Source: CAIKMD01 sp035277525
GTDB taxonomy: Bacteria > Pseudomonadota > Alphaproteobacteria > ATCC43930 > CGMCC-115725
Length of the DNA stretch: 64,000 nucleotides
NCBI GenBank assembly: GCA_035277525.1
Contig: DATEKH010000138.1
Span: forward strand, 3,258-67,257
Direction of reading: 5' to 3'
In this document: piece after piece, positions 8,281 to 16,073 of the stretch
Position numbering within the stretch: the stretch's first letter is position 1
How the letters are laid out: each line of letters starts with the position of its first letter
Notes under the pieces: generated by a model
What the model saw: the letters and a program-made list of their open reading frames with translations, nothing else
Told to the model about the DNA's origin: nothing
Database searches by the model: none
Translations under genes and position numbers: made by a program

Positions 8281-8898
8281 TTATCCGCTCGCGAGCTGCT
8301 GCGTCTTTCGTTTCAGCGTCGAGATCAGGCCCTGCACGCCATCGCGGCGCAGGATCGAGGAGAATTCCGAGCGCCGCGCGGCAAGCTGGCTAACCGTGCC
8401 GCTGAGATAGACGTCGATGATGCGCCACTTTCCCTGGACTTCGCGCAGGAGGTAATCGAGCTGCACCGGCTTGTCATTGGTCTGGAGGAGCTTGGTGTGG
8501 ACGATCACATCGCTCCCGGGCGCCGACGACGCCTTGGGGTCGACCACGAACTTCTCGCCCGAATAATCGTCGAACTGGCTCGCATAGTTGGCGACGCTGA
8601 AGTCGGTGAAAGCCGCGATCACCTGCTGCTGCTGGGATGGGGTGAAGCTTTGCCATTCGGGTCCCACCACCAGCCGCGTCATCAGCGGCATGTCGAATTC
8701 GCCCTCGACTGCCGGCGCCATCCTGTCGCGCCGGCCGGCGAAGCCAAGCTTTGGCCCGTCTTTCATGGCGGAAAGCAGCACGTCGTAGAATCGTTGCACC
8801 GTGGCGGCGGGTTCGGCGGCCGCCGCGGAGCCTGGCGCCTGGCCGGCAATAAGAAAACCCGCCGCGGCAGCGGCGATAAGCGTGCGGCGACTGATCAT
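8281..8898 (-). CDS. hpnM: MlaC family phospholipid/hopanoid-binding protein HpnM
   Basis: The product is 205 aa. The Tat-like signal SRRTLIAAAAAGFLIAG is followed by the MlaC/Ttg2D domain (FYDVLLSAMKDG, MTRLVVGPEW, YLLREVQGKWRIIDVYLSG). Proteins of this form inside hopanoid loci are named HpnM; they are periplasmic lipid carriers. It overlaps the upstream ispA by 4 bp (ATGA), so it is translated in the deacetylase-xseB-ispA-hpnM order. A plain MlaC is the alternative name. The substrate, phospholipid or hopanoid, cannot be told from sequence. Confidence 0.8.
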   Translation of the reverse strand: MISRRTLIAAAAAGFLIAGQAPGSAAAAEPAATVQRFYDVLLSAMKDGPKLGFAGRRDRMAPAVEGEFDMPLMTRLVVGPEWQSFTPSQQQQVIAAFTDFSVANYASQFDDYSGEKFVVDPKASSAPGSDVIVHTKLLQTNDKPVQLDYLLREVQGKWRIIDVYLSGTVSQLAARRSEFSSILRRDGVQGLISTLKRKTQQLASG

Positions 8899-9839
8899 GC
8901 GCGGCGCTCGACGACGAAACGGGCGGCTTGACGCAGGAGATCGGCGCGGTCTTCGAACGCATCGAGATGGGCGACCGCTTGCTGGATAAGGGCGGATGCC
9001 TGGGCGCGGGCGCGCTCGACGCCAAGGATCGAGACGAAGGTGGCCTTTCCCGCGGCCGCGTCTTGGCCCACGGGCTTGCCGGTCACGCCGGCCGAGCCCT
9101 CGACATCGAGCAGGTCGTCGGCGATCTGAAACGCAAGACCGAGATCATGCGCGTAAGCGCGCAGGGCGAGGCGCAGCTCTTGCGGCGCCTTGCCGAGAAT
9201 GGCGCCCGATTCGCAGGCGAAGGCGATCAACGCGCCGGTCTTCAAGCGCTGCAGCCGCGTGATGGCGCCGATGTCGAGATCGGGGAGCTTCTCGGCGAGG
9301 AGGTCGATCATCTGACCGCCGACCATGCCGTGGCCGCCCGCCGCCTGCGCCAGCGAGGCCACGAGCTCGCAGCGCACCGCCGGATCGCCATGCGTGTCGG
9401 GCTGCGCCAGCACCCCGAATGCCATGGTGAGCAGCCCGTCGCCGGCGAGCACCGCGGTCGCGTCGTCGAACGCCTTGTGCAAGGTCGGACGGCCGCGCCG
9501 CAAATCACTGTTGTCCATCGCCGGAAGATCGTCATGCACGAGCGAATAGGCATGCACCAGCTCGATCGCGCAGGCGACTTGCAAGGCGCTGCGCGAGGAA
9601 ACCGAAAACAGCTGCGCGCCGGCGAGCACGAGAAAGGGACGCAGCCGCTTTCCCGGCGCGAGCGCGGCGTAGCGCATGGCTTCGAACACGCGCGATTCGA
9701 GCCCCGGGGGAACGGCGATGATCTTGTCGATCGCGGCATCAGTCAGTTTCGCCGTCTCGGCGAGCGCGGCGGCGAAATCGGTCTCCGGTGCCCAAAACGG
9801 TTCACTCAAGGGCGAGCTTCTCAACACTGGGCGTGCCAT
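8895..9839 (-). CDS. ispA: polyprenyl (farnesyl diphosphate) synthase
   Basis: The product is up to 314 aa. Both aspartate-rich motifs are present: DDLPAMDNSDLRRG (first) and DDLLD (second), with GKRLRP and GGQMIDL between and before them. This condenses isopentenyl diphosphate to farnesyl diphosphate, the precursor of squalene and hence hopanoids. The ATG at 9839 overlaps xseB by 38 bp. A TTG at about 9811, overlapping the xseB stop, is an alternative start giving ~305 aa, closer to the family length. It sits between xseB and hpnM with overlaps on both sides, indicating one transcript. Confidence 0.88.
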   Translation of the reverse strand: MARPVLRSSPLSEPFWAPETDFAAALAETAKLTDAAIDKIIAVPPGLESRVFEAMRYAALAPGKRLRPFLVLAGAQLFSVSSRSALQVACAIELVHAYSLVHDDLPAMDNSDLRRGRPTLHKAFDDATAVLAGDGLLTMAFGVLAQPDTHGDPAVRCELVASLAQAAGGHGMVGGQMIDLLAEKLPDLDIGAITRLQRLKTGALIAFACESGAILGKAPQELRLALRAYAHDLGLAFQIADDLLDVEGSAGVTGKPVGQDAAAGKATFVSILGVERARAQASALIQQAVAHLDAFEDRADLLRQAARFVVERRA

Positions 9840-10068
9840 CCGATCCTATCACGATTTTGTCAACGCGCGCTTGCGCTTCGCGCAGCTTGGCCTCGCAATG
9901 CCGCTTCAAGAGCGCCCCGCGCTCATAGGCGGCAATCGCTTCATCGAGCTTCGCGCTGCCGGTTTCGAGCCGCTTCACAATCGTCTCCAGCTCTTGAAGC
10001 GCGACCTCGAAGCTCATCGCCGCGATCTCCGCCGGCAGACTCGATTCGACCATTGACCCCTCTGTCAA
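9802..10068 (-). CDS. xseB: exodeoxyribonuclease VII small subunit
   Basis: The product is 88 aa. The XseB signature is plain: FEVALQELETIVKRLETG, LDEAIAAYERG and LLKRHCEAKLREAQ. The small subunit partners XseA (not in this window) to degrade single-stranded DNA. An internal ATG (MVESSL, 5 codons in) is an alternative start. The xseB-ispA overlap is a common bacterial arrangement, and here the operon continues into hpnM. Confidence 0.9.
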   Translation of the reverse strand: MTEGSMVESSLPAEIAAMSFEVALQELETIVKRLETGSAKLDEAIAAYERGALLKRHCEAKLREAQARVDKIVIGSDGTPSVEKLALE

Positions 10069-10120
10069 TCGCGGCCACCTTAGGGACCCGAGCGCGGCAG
10101 CGCAAGCGTCCGTGCCGCGA

Positions 10121-11047
10121 TCAGGCCGCCATCAGCCGGCGCACATGGGATGCAGCCGACGCCGCAAGAGCTTCGAGATCATAACCGCCCTCGAGCGAGG
10201 AGACGAGACGGCCTTCGGCATGACGTCCGGCGCGATCGACCAATCGGTCGGTGATCCAGAGATAATCCTCTTCGACCAACATGAGCTCTGCCAGCGGATC
10301 GCGGCGATGCGCGTCGAAGCCGGCGGAAACGAGGATGAATTCGGGCCGGAACGCATCGAGCGCCGGCAGGATCACCGCGCTGTAGGCTTCGCGGAATTCG
10401 CGCGAGCCGCTGCGCGGCGCGAGCGGAACATTGACGATATTGCCGAGCCCGGTTTCGCTGGCGGCGCCCGTGCCGGGATAAAGCGGCATTTGATGGGTCG
10501 ACGCATAAAAAAGATCGGCATCACTCTCGAAGGCAGACTGGGTGCCGTTGCCGTGATGCACGTCGAAATCGATCACGGCAACGCGCTTCAGTCCATGCGC
10601 GGCGCGCGCATGCTGAGCGGCGATCGCGACGTTGTTGAAAAGGCAGAAACCCATTGGACGCAGCGGCTCGGCGTGATGCCCGGGCGGACGGATCGCGCAA
10701 AAGGCGTTGCGCGCTTCGCCGCGCATCACCGCATCGACGGCCGCGATCGCAGCACCCGCGGCGCGCAGCGCGGCCTCTCCCGAATCCGGCGACAGCACCG
10801 TGTCGGCGTCGATCGCGGCGTAACCTTGTTGCGGCACCGCGGCGAGAAGCCGAGCGGCGAAATCGCGCGGATGAACGCGGCGGATCGTGTCGAGATCGGC
10901 GCGCGGCGCTTCGCGCCGCTCGAGCGAGGAAAACTCGCTCGCGGCGAGCGCCGCCAGCACCGCGCGCAATCGCGCCGGAGATTCCGGATGACGCCGCCCC
11001 GGATCATGCTGCAGGCAAGCCTCGTGCGTCAAAAGCAGCGTCGTCAT
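10121..11047 (-). CDS. histone deacetylase family protein
   Basis: The product is 308 aa, the full length of the bacterial class II-like deacetylase family. Active-site features are intact: RPPGHHAE (two His), the zinc ligands in DFDVHHGNG and SAGFDAH, and EGGYD near the C-terminus. Bacterial members act on acetylated polyamines, acetoin-related compounds or proteins; the substrate is not evident here. It lies 52 bp upstream of xseB on the same strand, an order often seen in alphaproteobacteria. Confidence 0.88.
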   Translation of the reverse strand: MTTLLLTHEACLQHDPGRRHPESPARLRAVLAALAASEFSSLERREAPRADLDTIRRVHPRDFAARLLAAVPQQGYAAIDADTVLSPDSGEAALRAAGAAIAAVDAVMRGEARNAFCAIRPPGHHAEPLRPMGFCLFNNVAIAAQHARAAHGLKRVAVIDFDVHHGNGTQSAFESDADLFYASTHQMPLYPGTGAASETGLGNIVNVPLAPRSGSREFREAYSAVILPALDAFRPEFILVSAGFDAHRRDPLAELMLVEEDYLWITDRLVDRAGRHAEGRLVSSLEGGYDLEALAASAASHVRRLMAA

Positions 11048-11257
11048 TCCCGCCTCCCGGCGACATAGGACTGCGCGCGCGATACGCCAGCGACGACGGA
11101 ACCGGGCGTCATGCAGCCAGGATAGCGCGCCCGGCTTTCGCGTAAAGCGGGATCATCTTGCTTGCCGCGCGCGCGGCGTGGCGGTATAGCGAGTGGATAA
11201 GGCATCGGGACCGAATGACATTGCCGGCAATGGCGGCCCGAAAGTGAGTGGCGAGGC

Positions 11258-12253
11258 GTGAACGCAAAGCGAGTTTTCGGTGCGGCGGGTTGCCTCGCGG
11301 TTCTGTGCCTGGCGGGGACGTTTGCCGTCGCCGAAGCCGCGCCCAAGGAAAAAACCCTCTCGATCACGGTGCGCGCCGGCAAGTCCGACAGCCCCAATTA
11401 TCTTCTTGCCCGTCAATTCTCCGAAGCCTTGGTGCTCGGCGGCAACGGCGCTTTCACGCTCGACGTGAAGGAGAGCCAGGGGACGGTACAGAACGTCATC
11501 GACGCACCCAAAAGCGGCCCCAACACCCTGTTCATCGCCTCGCACAGCGTCATCCACCAGGCGCGCCGCGGCGCCAAGCCGTTCAGCAGGAACCCCGGCT
11601 ATTACGACATCCGCTCGCTGTTCCCGATCCCGTTTCAAACCGTTCATTGGCTGGTGCGCCAGGACAGCGGCATCAAATCGCTCGCCGATCTCGCCGGGCA
11701 CAGCTTCGTGCCGGGCAGCAAAGGCAGCATCAGCGAGCGCATGACGGCGACGGTGCTGCAAACCCTCGGCATCGAGAAGAAAGTCCAGCTGCTCGACATC
11801 GATGTGGCCGGCGCCCCAGCCGCCGTGATGAGCAACAAGGTGAGCGGCCTTGCGGTCGCGGGCACCTTTCCGGTTCCGATGGTGAACGACATCGCCAAGG
11901 CGACGCCCATCCGCTTGCTCGGGCCGCAGCCGGCCGAGCTCGCCAAGATTCTCGCATCCGACGACAACGCGGTCGAGCAGGTCATCCCCAAGGGAACCTA
12001 TCCCGGGGTCGATGCCGATGTGGCGACGATCGCGGTGCCGGCTGGGGTTTACGGCAGCGTGCGCATGAGCGCGGCGACCGCCTATGCCTTGACCAAGGCG
12101 TTTTGGTCGCAACAGGCCGCCTTGGCGAAGAAGAACCCCGCCTGGCGCGCGGTCGATGCCAAATCCGTCGCCGCGCTCGGCATCCGGCTTCATCCCGGCG
12201 CGCTGCGCTATTACAACGAGGCGGGCATTCCCGTGCCCAAATCGATGCGCTGA
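11258..12253 (+). CDS. TAXI family TRAP transporter solute-binding protein
   Basis: The product is 331 aa, GTG start. The signal peptide ends near residue 28 (VAEAAPKEK). The sequence fits the TAXI-type periplasmic binding proteins, for example LADLAGHSFVPGSKGS, VVAGAPAAVMSNK-like and the PKGTYPGVDADVATIAVPAGV segment. TAXI proteins deliver small organic acids to a fused TRAP membrane protein. No TRAP membrane subunit is next to it, so it is an orphan or serves a distant partner. Flanked by genes on the opposite strand. Confidence 0.75.
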   Translation: MNAKRVFGAAGCLAVLCLAGTFAVAEAAPKEKTLSITVRAGKSDSPNYLLARQFSEALVLGGNGAFTLDVKESQGTVQNVIDAPKSGPNTLFIASHSVIHQARRGAKPFSRNPGYYDIRSLFPIPFQTVHWLVRQDSGIKSLADLAGHSFVPGSKGSISERMTATVLQTLGIEKKVQLLDIDVAGAPAAVMSNKVSGLAVAGTFPVPMVNDIAKATPIRLLGPQPAELAKILASDDNAVEQVIPKGTYPGVDADVATIAVPAGVYGSVRMSAATAYALTKAFWSQQAALAKKNPAWRAVDAKSVAALGIRLHPGALRYYNEAGIPVPKSMR

Positions 12254-12260
12254 AACGCCG

Positions 12261-12638
12261 TCAGGCGGCGGGGCGTGGCCTCAACGCCGCGATCAGCAAT
12301 GCGATCCAGCCGAGTATGAACGCGGCGCCGCCCCAAGGCACGAGCATCGCCAATCGCGGGGGCGCGCCCGCCGCGACGAGATCGAGCCCGCCGCAGAACA
12401 GCGCGAGGCCGGCAATGAAGAACCAGCCGCTCGCAAGAAGCCAGACGCTGTGCGAGCGCGCGATGAGAACGGAGAGCGCGAGCAGCGCCGCCGCGTGAAT
12501 GAGTCCGTAGCGCGCCGCGGTCGCGGCGAGCGCGGCGCGATGGGGATCGCCCGTTAGCAGGTGATCTGCCGCCGCATCGATCGCGGCCGAGACTGCACCG
12601 CTCGCACCGGCGATCGCGAGAAAGACGCGTGCGCTCAT
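12261..12638 (-). CDS. DUF423 family membrane protein
   Basis: The product is 125 aa with four hydrophobic segments. The features of DUF423 proteins are visible: an N-terminal AGASGAVSAAIDAAADHLL, AARYGLIHAAALLAL in the middle and VPWGGAAFILGWIALLIAAL at the end. Function unknown. The ATG at 12638 overlaps the stop of the upstream membrane protein by 4 bp (ATGA), so the two are translationally coupled. The frame is open much further upstream, but that part is the shadow of the neighbouring gene. Confidence 0.75.
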   Translation of the reverse strand: MSARVFLAIAGASGAVSAAIDAAADHLLTGDPHRAALAATAARYGLIHAAALLALSVLIARSHSVWLLASGWFFIAGLALFCGGLDLVAAGAPPRLAMLVPWGGAAFILGWIALLIAALRPRPAA

Positions 12639-13609
12639 GGATTGGGATTGACCGGCGCGAGCAATTGCGCGCGATGCGGATAGACGAGATAGGCGACAAG
12701 GCCCGGCAGCGTCGAGAGCACGAGGATGCAGCGGAAGACAAGGAAGATGGTGCCGTAGGCGATGCCGCTGGTCTGGGGCTCGAGGATGACGCAGGCCGAG
12801 GCAAAGGCGCCTTCGCCGATGCCGAGCCCGCCGGGGGTGAAGGGAAGGCTGTTGGCGATCATCGCATAAATTCCGGCGATGCCGTATTCGACCCAGGTGA
12901 GGCCGCCGAAAGGCACTGCCGCGGCGATGAGAATGATGCCGAGCGCCGCGAGGAGCACGATCATCAGCGAGACGCAAAGCGCGATCAGCAGCGTGCGCCA
13001 TTGCTTTGCATATTGATGCAGCGCCTCGCCGGCATCGTCGATCACCTGCGCCAAGCGGTGCGAGCGGCCGGCGAAGAGAAGATTGATCAGCCGGGCGATG
13101 CGGTGGCCGAAGACGAAAAGCGCGGCGAGCAGAATGAGAAATGCGGCGGCGATCGCGAAAATCCCGTATTCGAGCACGCCATAATTCGCCCGCGGCCGCG
13201 TCAGCGTTGCCGCGACACCAAAGAGAATGAAGGCCGCAAGTCCGATCAAGCGATCGATGAAGATCGACAACAGCGCGCTGGTGCGCCGGCCATGCGAGGC
13301 TTGATAGATATAGACGCCGCGCACGATATCGCCGCCGGAGCCGCCCGGCAGGAAGGTCGCGAAGAACGCGCCCATCGCGACGATGCGAATGGTGTGCCAC
13401 ACCTGCAGCACGAGCCCTTGCGAGCGCAGCAGCACATGCCAGCGCAACCCCGCCAAAGGGATCGTCGAGACGCAAGCGAGCAGGGTTAAGGCAAGCAGGC
13501 CGGGATGGGCCAGCGCCCGGCGCAATTCGTCGATATTGATGAGCCGAAAGTAGAACAGCGCGCAAAGCAGGACGATCCCTGCCGCGATGCGCACGAGTTT
13601 CATCGCCAA
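12635..13609 (-). CDS. lysylphosphatidylglycerol synthase-type flippase-like membrane protein
   Basis: The product is 324 aa with about eight hydrophobic segments. It carries the motif GGSGGDIVRGVYIYQ (about residue 88) and SLPFTPGGLGIGEGAF (about 255), the two conserved blocks of the LPG_synthase_TM (UPF0104) family. The aminoacyltransferase domain of MprF is absent, so it is a stand-alone flippase-like domain. These proteins often work in lipid or glycolipid trafficking. Third in a minus-strand set with the metallophosphoesterase (4 bp upstream) and DUF423 protein. Confidence 0.8.
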   Translation of the reverse strand: MAMKLVRIAAGIVLLCALFYFRLINIDELRRALAHPGLLALTLLACVSTIPLAGLRWHVLLRSQGLVLQVWHTIRIVAMGAFFATFLPGGSGGDIVRGVYIYQASHGRRTSALLSIFIDRLIGLAAFILFGVAATLTRPRANYGVLEYGIFAIAAAFLILLAALFVFGHRIARLINLLFAGRSHRLAQVIDDAGEALHQYAKQWRTLLIALCVSLMIVLLAALGIILIAAAVPFGGLTWVEYGIAGIYAMIANSLPFTPGGLGIGEGAFASACVILEPQTSGIAYGTIFLVFRCILVLSTLPGLVAYLVYPHRAQLLAPVNPNP

Positions 13610-13613
13610 CGCG

Positions 13614-14603
13614 TTACCCTTTCGCGCCTCGCCGGCGCAAGGTGATGACCGCCATCTCGCCCGGGCAATTGTAACGCAACGGCGCTCCGCTCACACCGAG
13701 TCCGGCGCTGGTATAGCCGACCATCCGGCCGAAGCGCCACTCGCCGCGCGCGCCGAACCGGCAGCGCCGCAGATGCGTGACGATCGGCCGGCCGCCCGGA
13801 AGGCAAAACTGACCGCCATGCGTGTGCCCGCAGAGATAAAGCGCATGCCCTTCCGCGGCTGCGAAATCGGCCATCTCGGCCGAATGCACCAGCGCGATGC
13901 GAAATCCCGGCGGCGCTTCGTCGAGCGCGGCGCGCGCCGCGGGCGTGAAAAACCGATGCACATCGTCGAGGCCGGTGAGAACGAGCTTCTCGCGCCCGCG
14001 CCTCACGGTCATCGAATCGTTGATCAGCACGGCAAAATCGAGGCGCTCGAGCGCCTCGGCCATGTCGGCCGGATCGTGGTTGCCGAGCACGGCGACGCGG
14101 CCGTCGCGCGGCTGGAAATCTTCGAGCATCGCCGCCAAGGGCGCGACCGAATGCGCGAGCGGCGCGCGATGATGGCCGTGAACATCGCCCGTCAGCACGA
14201 GCAGATCGACCTCGAGGTCCGCGAGCATCGCGCCGGCGACCGCGGCCAATTCCGGCAGGATATCGAAATGCGTGTCGCTCACATGAAGGATACGGTAGCC
14301 GTCGAAGGCGGGCGGAAGATCGGCGAAGGCGAAGACGCGCTCGACGAGACGCGCCGCCAGCGCGTTGCGCCGGCCGGGCGCGGCAAGCCCGATGAGCTTT
14401 GCGAAGGCGGCGAAGCCCGCGATACTGGCGGCGAACATCCTGCTGCGCCATTGCGGCCGGCGGCCATCGGGCCCGCTATCGCAAGACCGGCGCTCCATCC
14501 TCCGGCGGCGGTCGGCCCAGACTTCGCGCTTGGTGCCGAGCGAGAGCGCGATTGACGCCCCGGCGTCGCGCAGCGGCGCTTCGATCGGAACGACGACATT
14601 CAT
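13614..14603 (-). CDS. calcineurin-like metallophosphoesterase
   Basis: The product is 329 aa. All phosphoesterase blocks are present: DTHFD (D-x-H), TGDVHGH (GD), LGNHD (GNH[DE]), LVHSAEM and GHTHGGQF (GHxH). The first ~60 residues are basic, and residues 57-75 form a modest hydrophobic segment that could anchor the enzyme. The protein resembles membrane-associated YaeI/YkuE-type phosphodiesterases. The substrate may be a UDP-sugar lipid or another phosphodiester. It heads an operon with the flippase-like and DUF423 genes. Confidence 0.82.
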   Translation of the reverse strand: MNVVVPIEAPLRDAGASIALSLGTKREVWADRRRRMERRSCDSGPDGRRPQWRSRMFAASIAGFAAFAKLIGLAAPGRRNALAARLVERVFAFADLPPAFDGYRILHVSDTHFDILPELAAVAGAMLADLEVDLLVLTGDVHGHHRAPLAHSVAPLAAMLEDFQPRDGRVAVLGNHDPADMAEALERLDFAVLINDSMTVRRGREKLVLTGLDDVHRFFTPAARAALDEAPPGFRIALVHSAEMADFAAAEGHALYLCGHTHGGQFCLPGGRPIVTHLRRCRFGARGEWRFGRMVGYTSAGLGVSGAPLRYNCPGEMAVITLRRRGAKG

Positions 14604-14755
14604 AGGCGGCGGGCCCTGCTCAGGCGAAAGGATGGCGCATCATCTTCCGGGAACGTCGTTAAGCGAAAATGAAGGCAGGATTGCGGCCGCTGGCGAGGCC
14701 CCGACCCTGCCGCTATAAAAAAGTCGCGCCCCAAGCGCCAAGGAGCGGATCCGCC

Positions 14756-15241
14756 ATGCCGAGCTTCGATATCGTCTCGCGGCTGGACCTCGCCGAGGTC
14801 GACAATGCCCTGGCCGGGCTCGGCCGCGAGATCGCCACGCGCTTCGACTTCAAGGGCAGCCAGTCGAAAGTGACGCGCCAGGAAGGGGTCTTGACGATCC
14901 TCGCCGATGACGAGTTGAAGCTGCGCCAGGTCCAGGAGTTGCTGCGCATGCATGTGACGCGGCGGAAAGTGGATCCGGGCGCACTCGATTTCAAGCCGCC
15001 GGAAAAGGCCGCGGGCCAAACCATGCGGCAAACCGTCACGCTGCGTCAGGGGATCGAGCAGGAGCTGGCCAAGCGGATCGTGCGCGAGATCAAGGATTCA
15101 AAGCTCAAAGTGCAAACCGCGATCCAGGGCGACGAGCTGCGCGTCACCGGCAAAAAGCGCGACGATCTCCAGGCGGCGATGGCGCTCATCCGCGGCCTGA
15201 AGCTCGAGCAGCCGCTGCAATATGTGAATTTCCGCGACTGA
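14756..15241 (+). CDS. yajQ: YajQ family nucleotide-binding protein
   Basis: The product is 161 aa, the usual length. The N-terminus MPSFDIVSRLDLAEVDNAL, the ATRFDFKGS block, and the C-terminal VRVTGKKRDDLQ-like and LQYVNFRD ends are diagnostic. YajQ proteins bind nucleotides; some bind cyclic di-GMP and act as transcription co-factors. AAGGAG lies about 10 nt before the ATG. A TATAAA sequence at about 14713 may be part of a promoter. tRNA-Glu follows 81 bp downstream. Confidence 0.92.
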   Translation: MPSFDIVSRLDLAEVDNALAGLGREIATRFDFKGSQSKVTRQEGVLTILADDELKLRQVQELLRMHVTRRKVDPGALDFKPPEKAAGQTMRQTVTLRQGIEQELAKRIVREIKDSKLKVQTAIQGDELRVTGKKRDDLQAAMALIRGLKLEQPLQYVNFRD

Positions 15242-15322
15242 GCCGTTGCGCGCCGCAGGCGACGCGCCGAGCGCCTTGCTAAGGCGTGGCCAAGTCGATA
15301 GAACAGGCCCGAGAGCCCTAGC

Positions 15323-15398
15323 GTCCCCTTCGTCTAGAGGCCCAGGACACCGCCCTCTCACGGCGGCAACACCGGTTCGAATCCGGTAGGGGACGCCA
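15323..15398 (+). tRNA. tRNA-Glu (anticodon CTC)
   Basis: The 76-nt cloverleaf has acceptor GTCCCCT pairing with AGGGGAC, anticodon stem CCGCC/GGCGG enclosing CTCTCAC (anticodon CTC), and T-arm CCGGTTCGAATCCGG. The discriminator is G and CCA is encoded. No integrase gene or duplicated 3' end was seen beside it. The 194 bp downstream hold nothing I recognise. Confidence 0.97.
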
Positions 15399-15592
15399 AT
15401 CACAAAACTACTCTATTCTATCCACGACGGCGGCGTGATCGATAAGCCACGGCGTGTGATATGCACACGCCGGTTGCTGCTCGCCTGCCTTTGCGCTGAT
15501 CTCTGCCTGCAAGTTTGGTGCGCAAGCAAGCCCTGCGCAGGCAGCCGGCCAAGGGCCAGAAACTCCTACGCAGCGCTCGCAACACAATCGGC

Positions 15593-15862
15593 CTACTTGG
15601 TGTTGTTCATATGCGCCCAGCCCGGCGCCGGGAAGCCGTCCGGCGTGGTGTAGGCGTCCATGAAATCATAAGGGCTGGCATAGCTCCGTGCCAGGCTGGC
15701 GCGGTAGAAATCGGCGCCCACGCTCTGCGTCCGGGTCGGCATCTGCGCCGATTGATCCTGCGTCGGCGGCGATGTGGGCGCCGATTGATCGGCATAGGCT
15801 ACCGCACCGAGCCCGGTCGAGAGACCGAGCGCGAGGGTGACGATGAGAATCGAGTGCTTCAT
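15593..15862 (-). CDS. small secreted protein of unknown function
   Basis: The product is 89 aa. An AAGGA sequence lies 7 nt before the ATG at 15862. A signal peptide is evident (MKHSILIVTLALGLSTGLGAVAYA), giving a mature chain of ~65 residues. The mature part is Ser/Thr/Gln/Pro-rich, then has FYRASLARSYASPYDFMDAY and ends in PGWAHMNNTK. I do not recognise a family. An unusually AT-rich 211-bp region lies upstream and probably holds its promoter. Confidence 0.6.
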   Translation of the reverse strand: MKHSILIVTLALGLSTGLGAVAYADQSAPTSPPTQDQSAQMPTRTQSVGADFYRASLARSYASPYDFMDAYTTPDGFPAPGWAHMNNTK

Positions 15863-15984
15863 GGGTTGATCCTTCGGATGCGGGGACGGTCGAGGCCACC
15901 CGCGCAACACGCGCTGGTTTTGACCTAACACCTAGCGTTAGGCAGCGATCAAAGAGTACGTCCCCATCACGAAGTAGAGATCGA

Positions 15985-15998
15985 CCAATATTTATTGG
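15985..15998. promoter_or_regulatory. AT-rich palindrome CCAATA-TT-TATTGG
   Basis: Six-base perfect arms flank a 2-nt centre, 123 bp upstream of the small secreted protein gene. The surrounding ~90 bp (15960-16050) are strikingly AT-rich for this genome. Could be a regulator-binding site or part of a promoter; no family can be named. Confidence 0.3.
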
Positions 15999-16073
15999 GT
16001 AGCTGCCAACAATTGATAGATATTGAAAATTTTTCCTTGGGAGAATTGTCGATTCACTTACCCGATCACCCGG

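Noticed and set aside
15323..15398. tRNA-Glu as an integration site for a mobile element
   Set aside because: No integrase, no repeated tRNA 3' end and no abrupt shift in gene type were found on either side. The nearby AT-rich island is noted separately.
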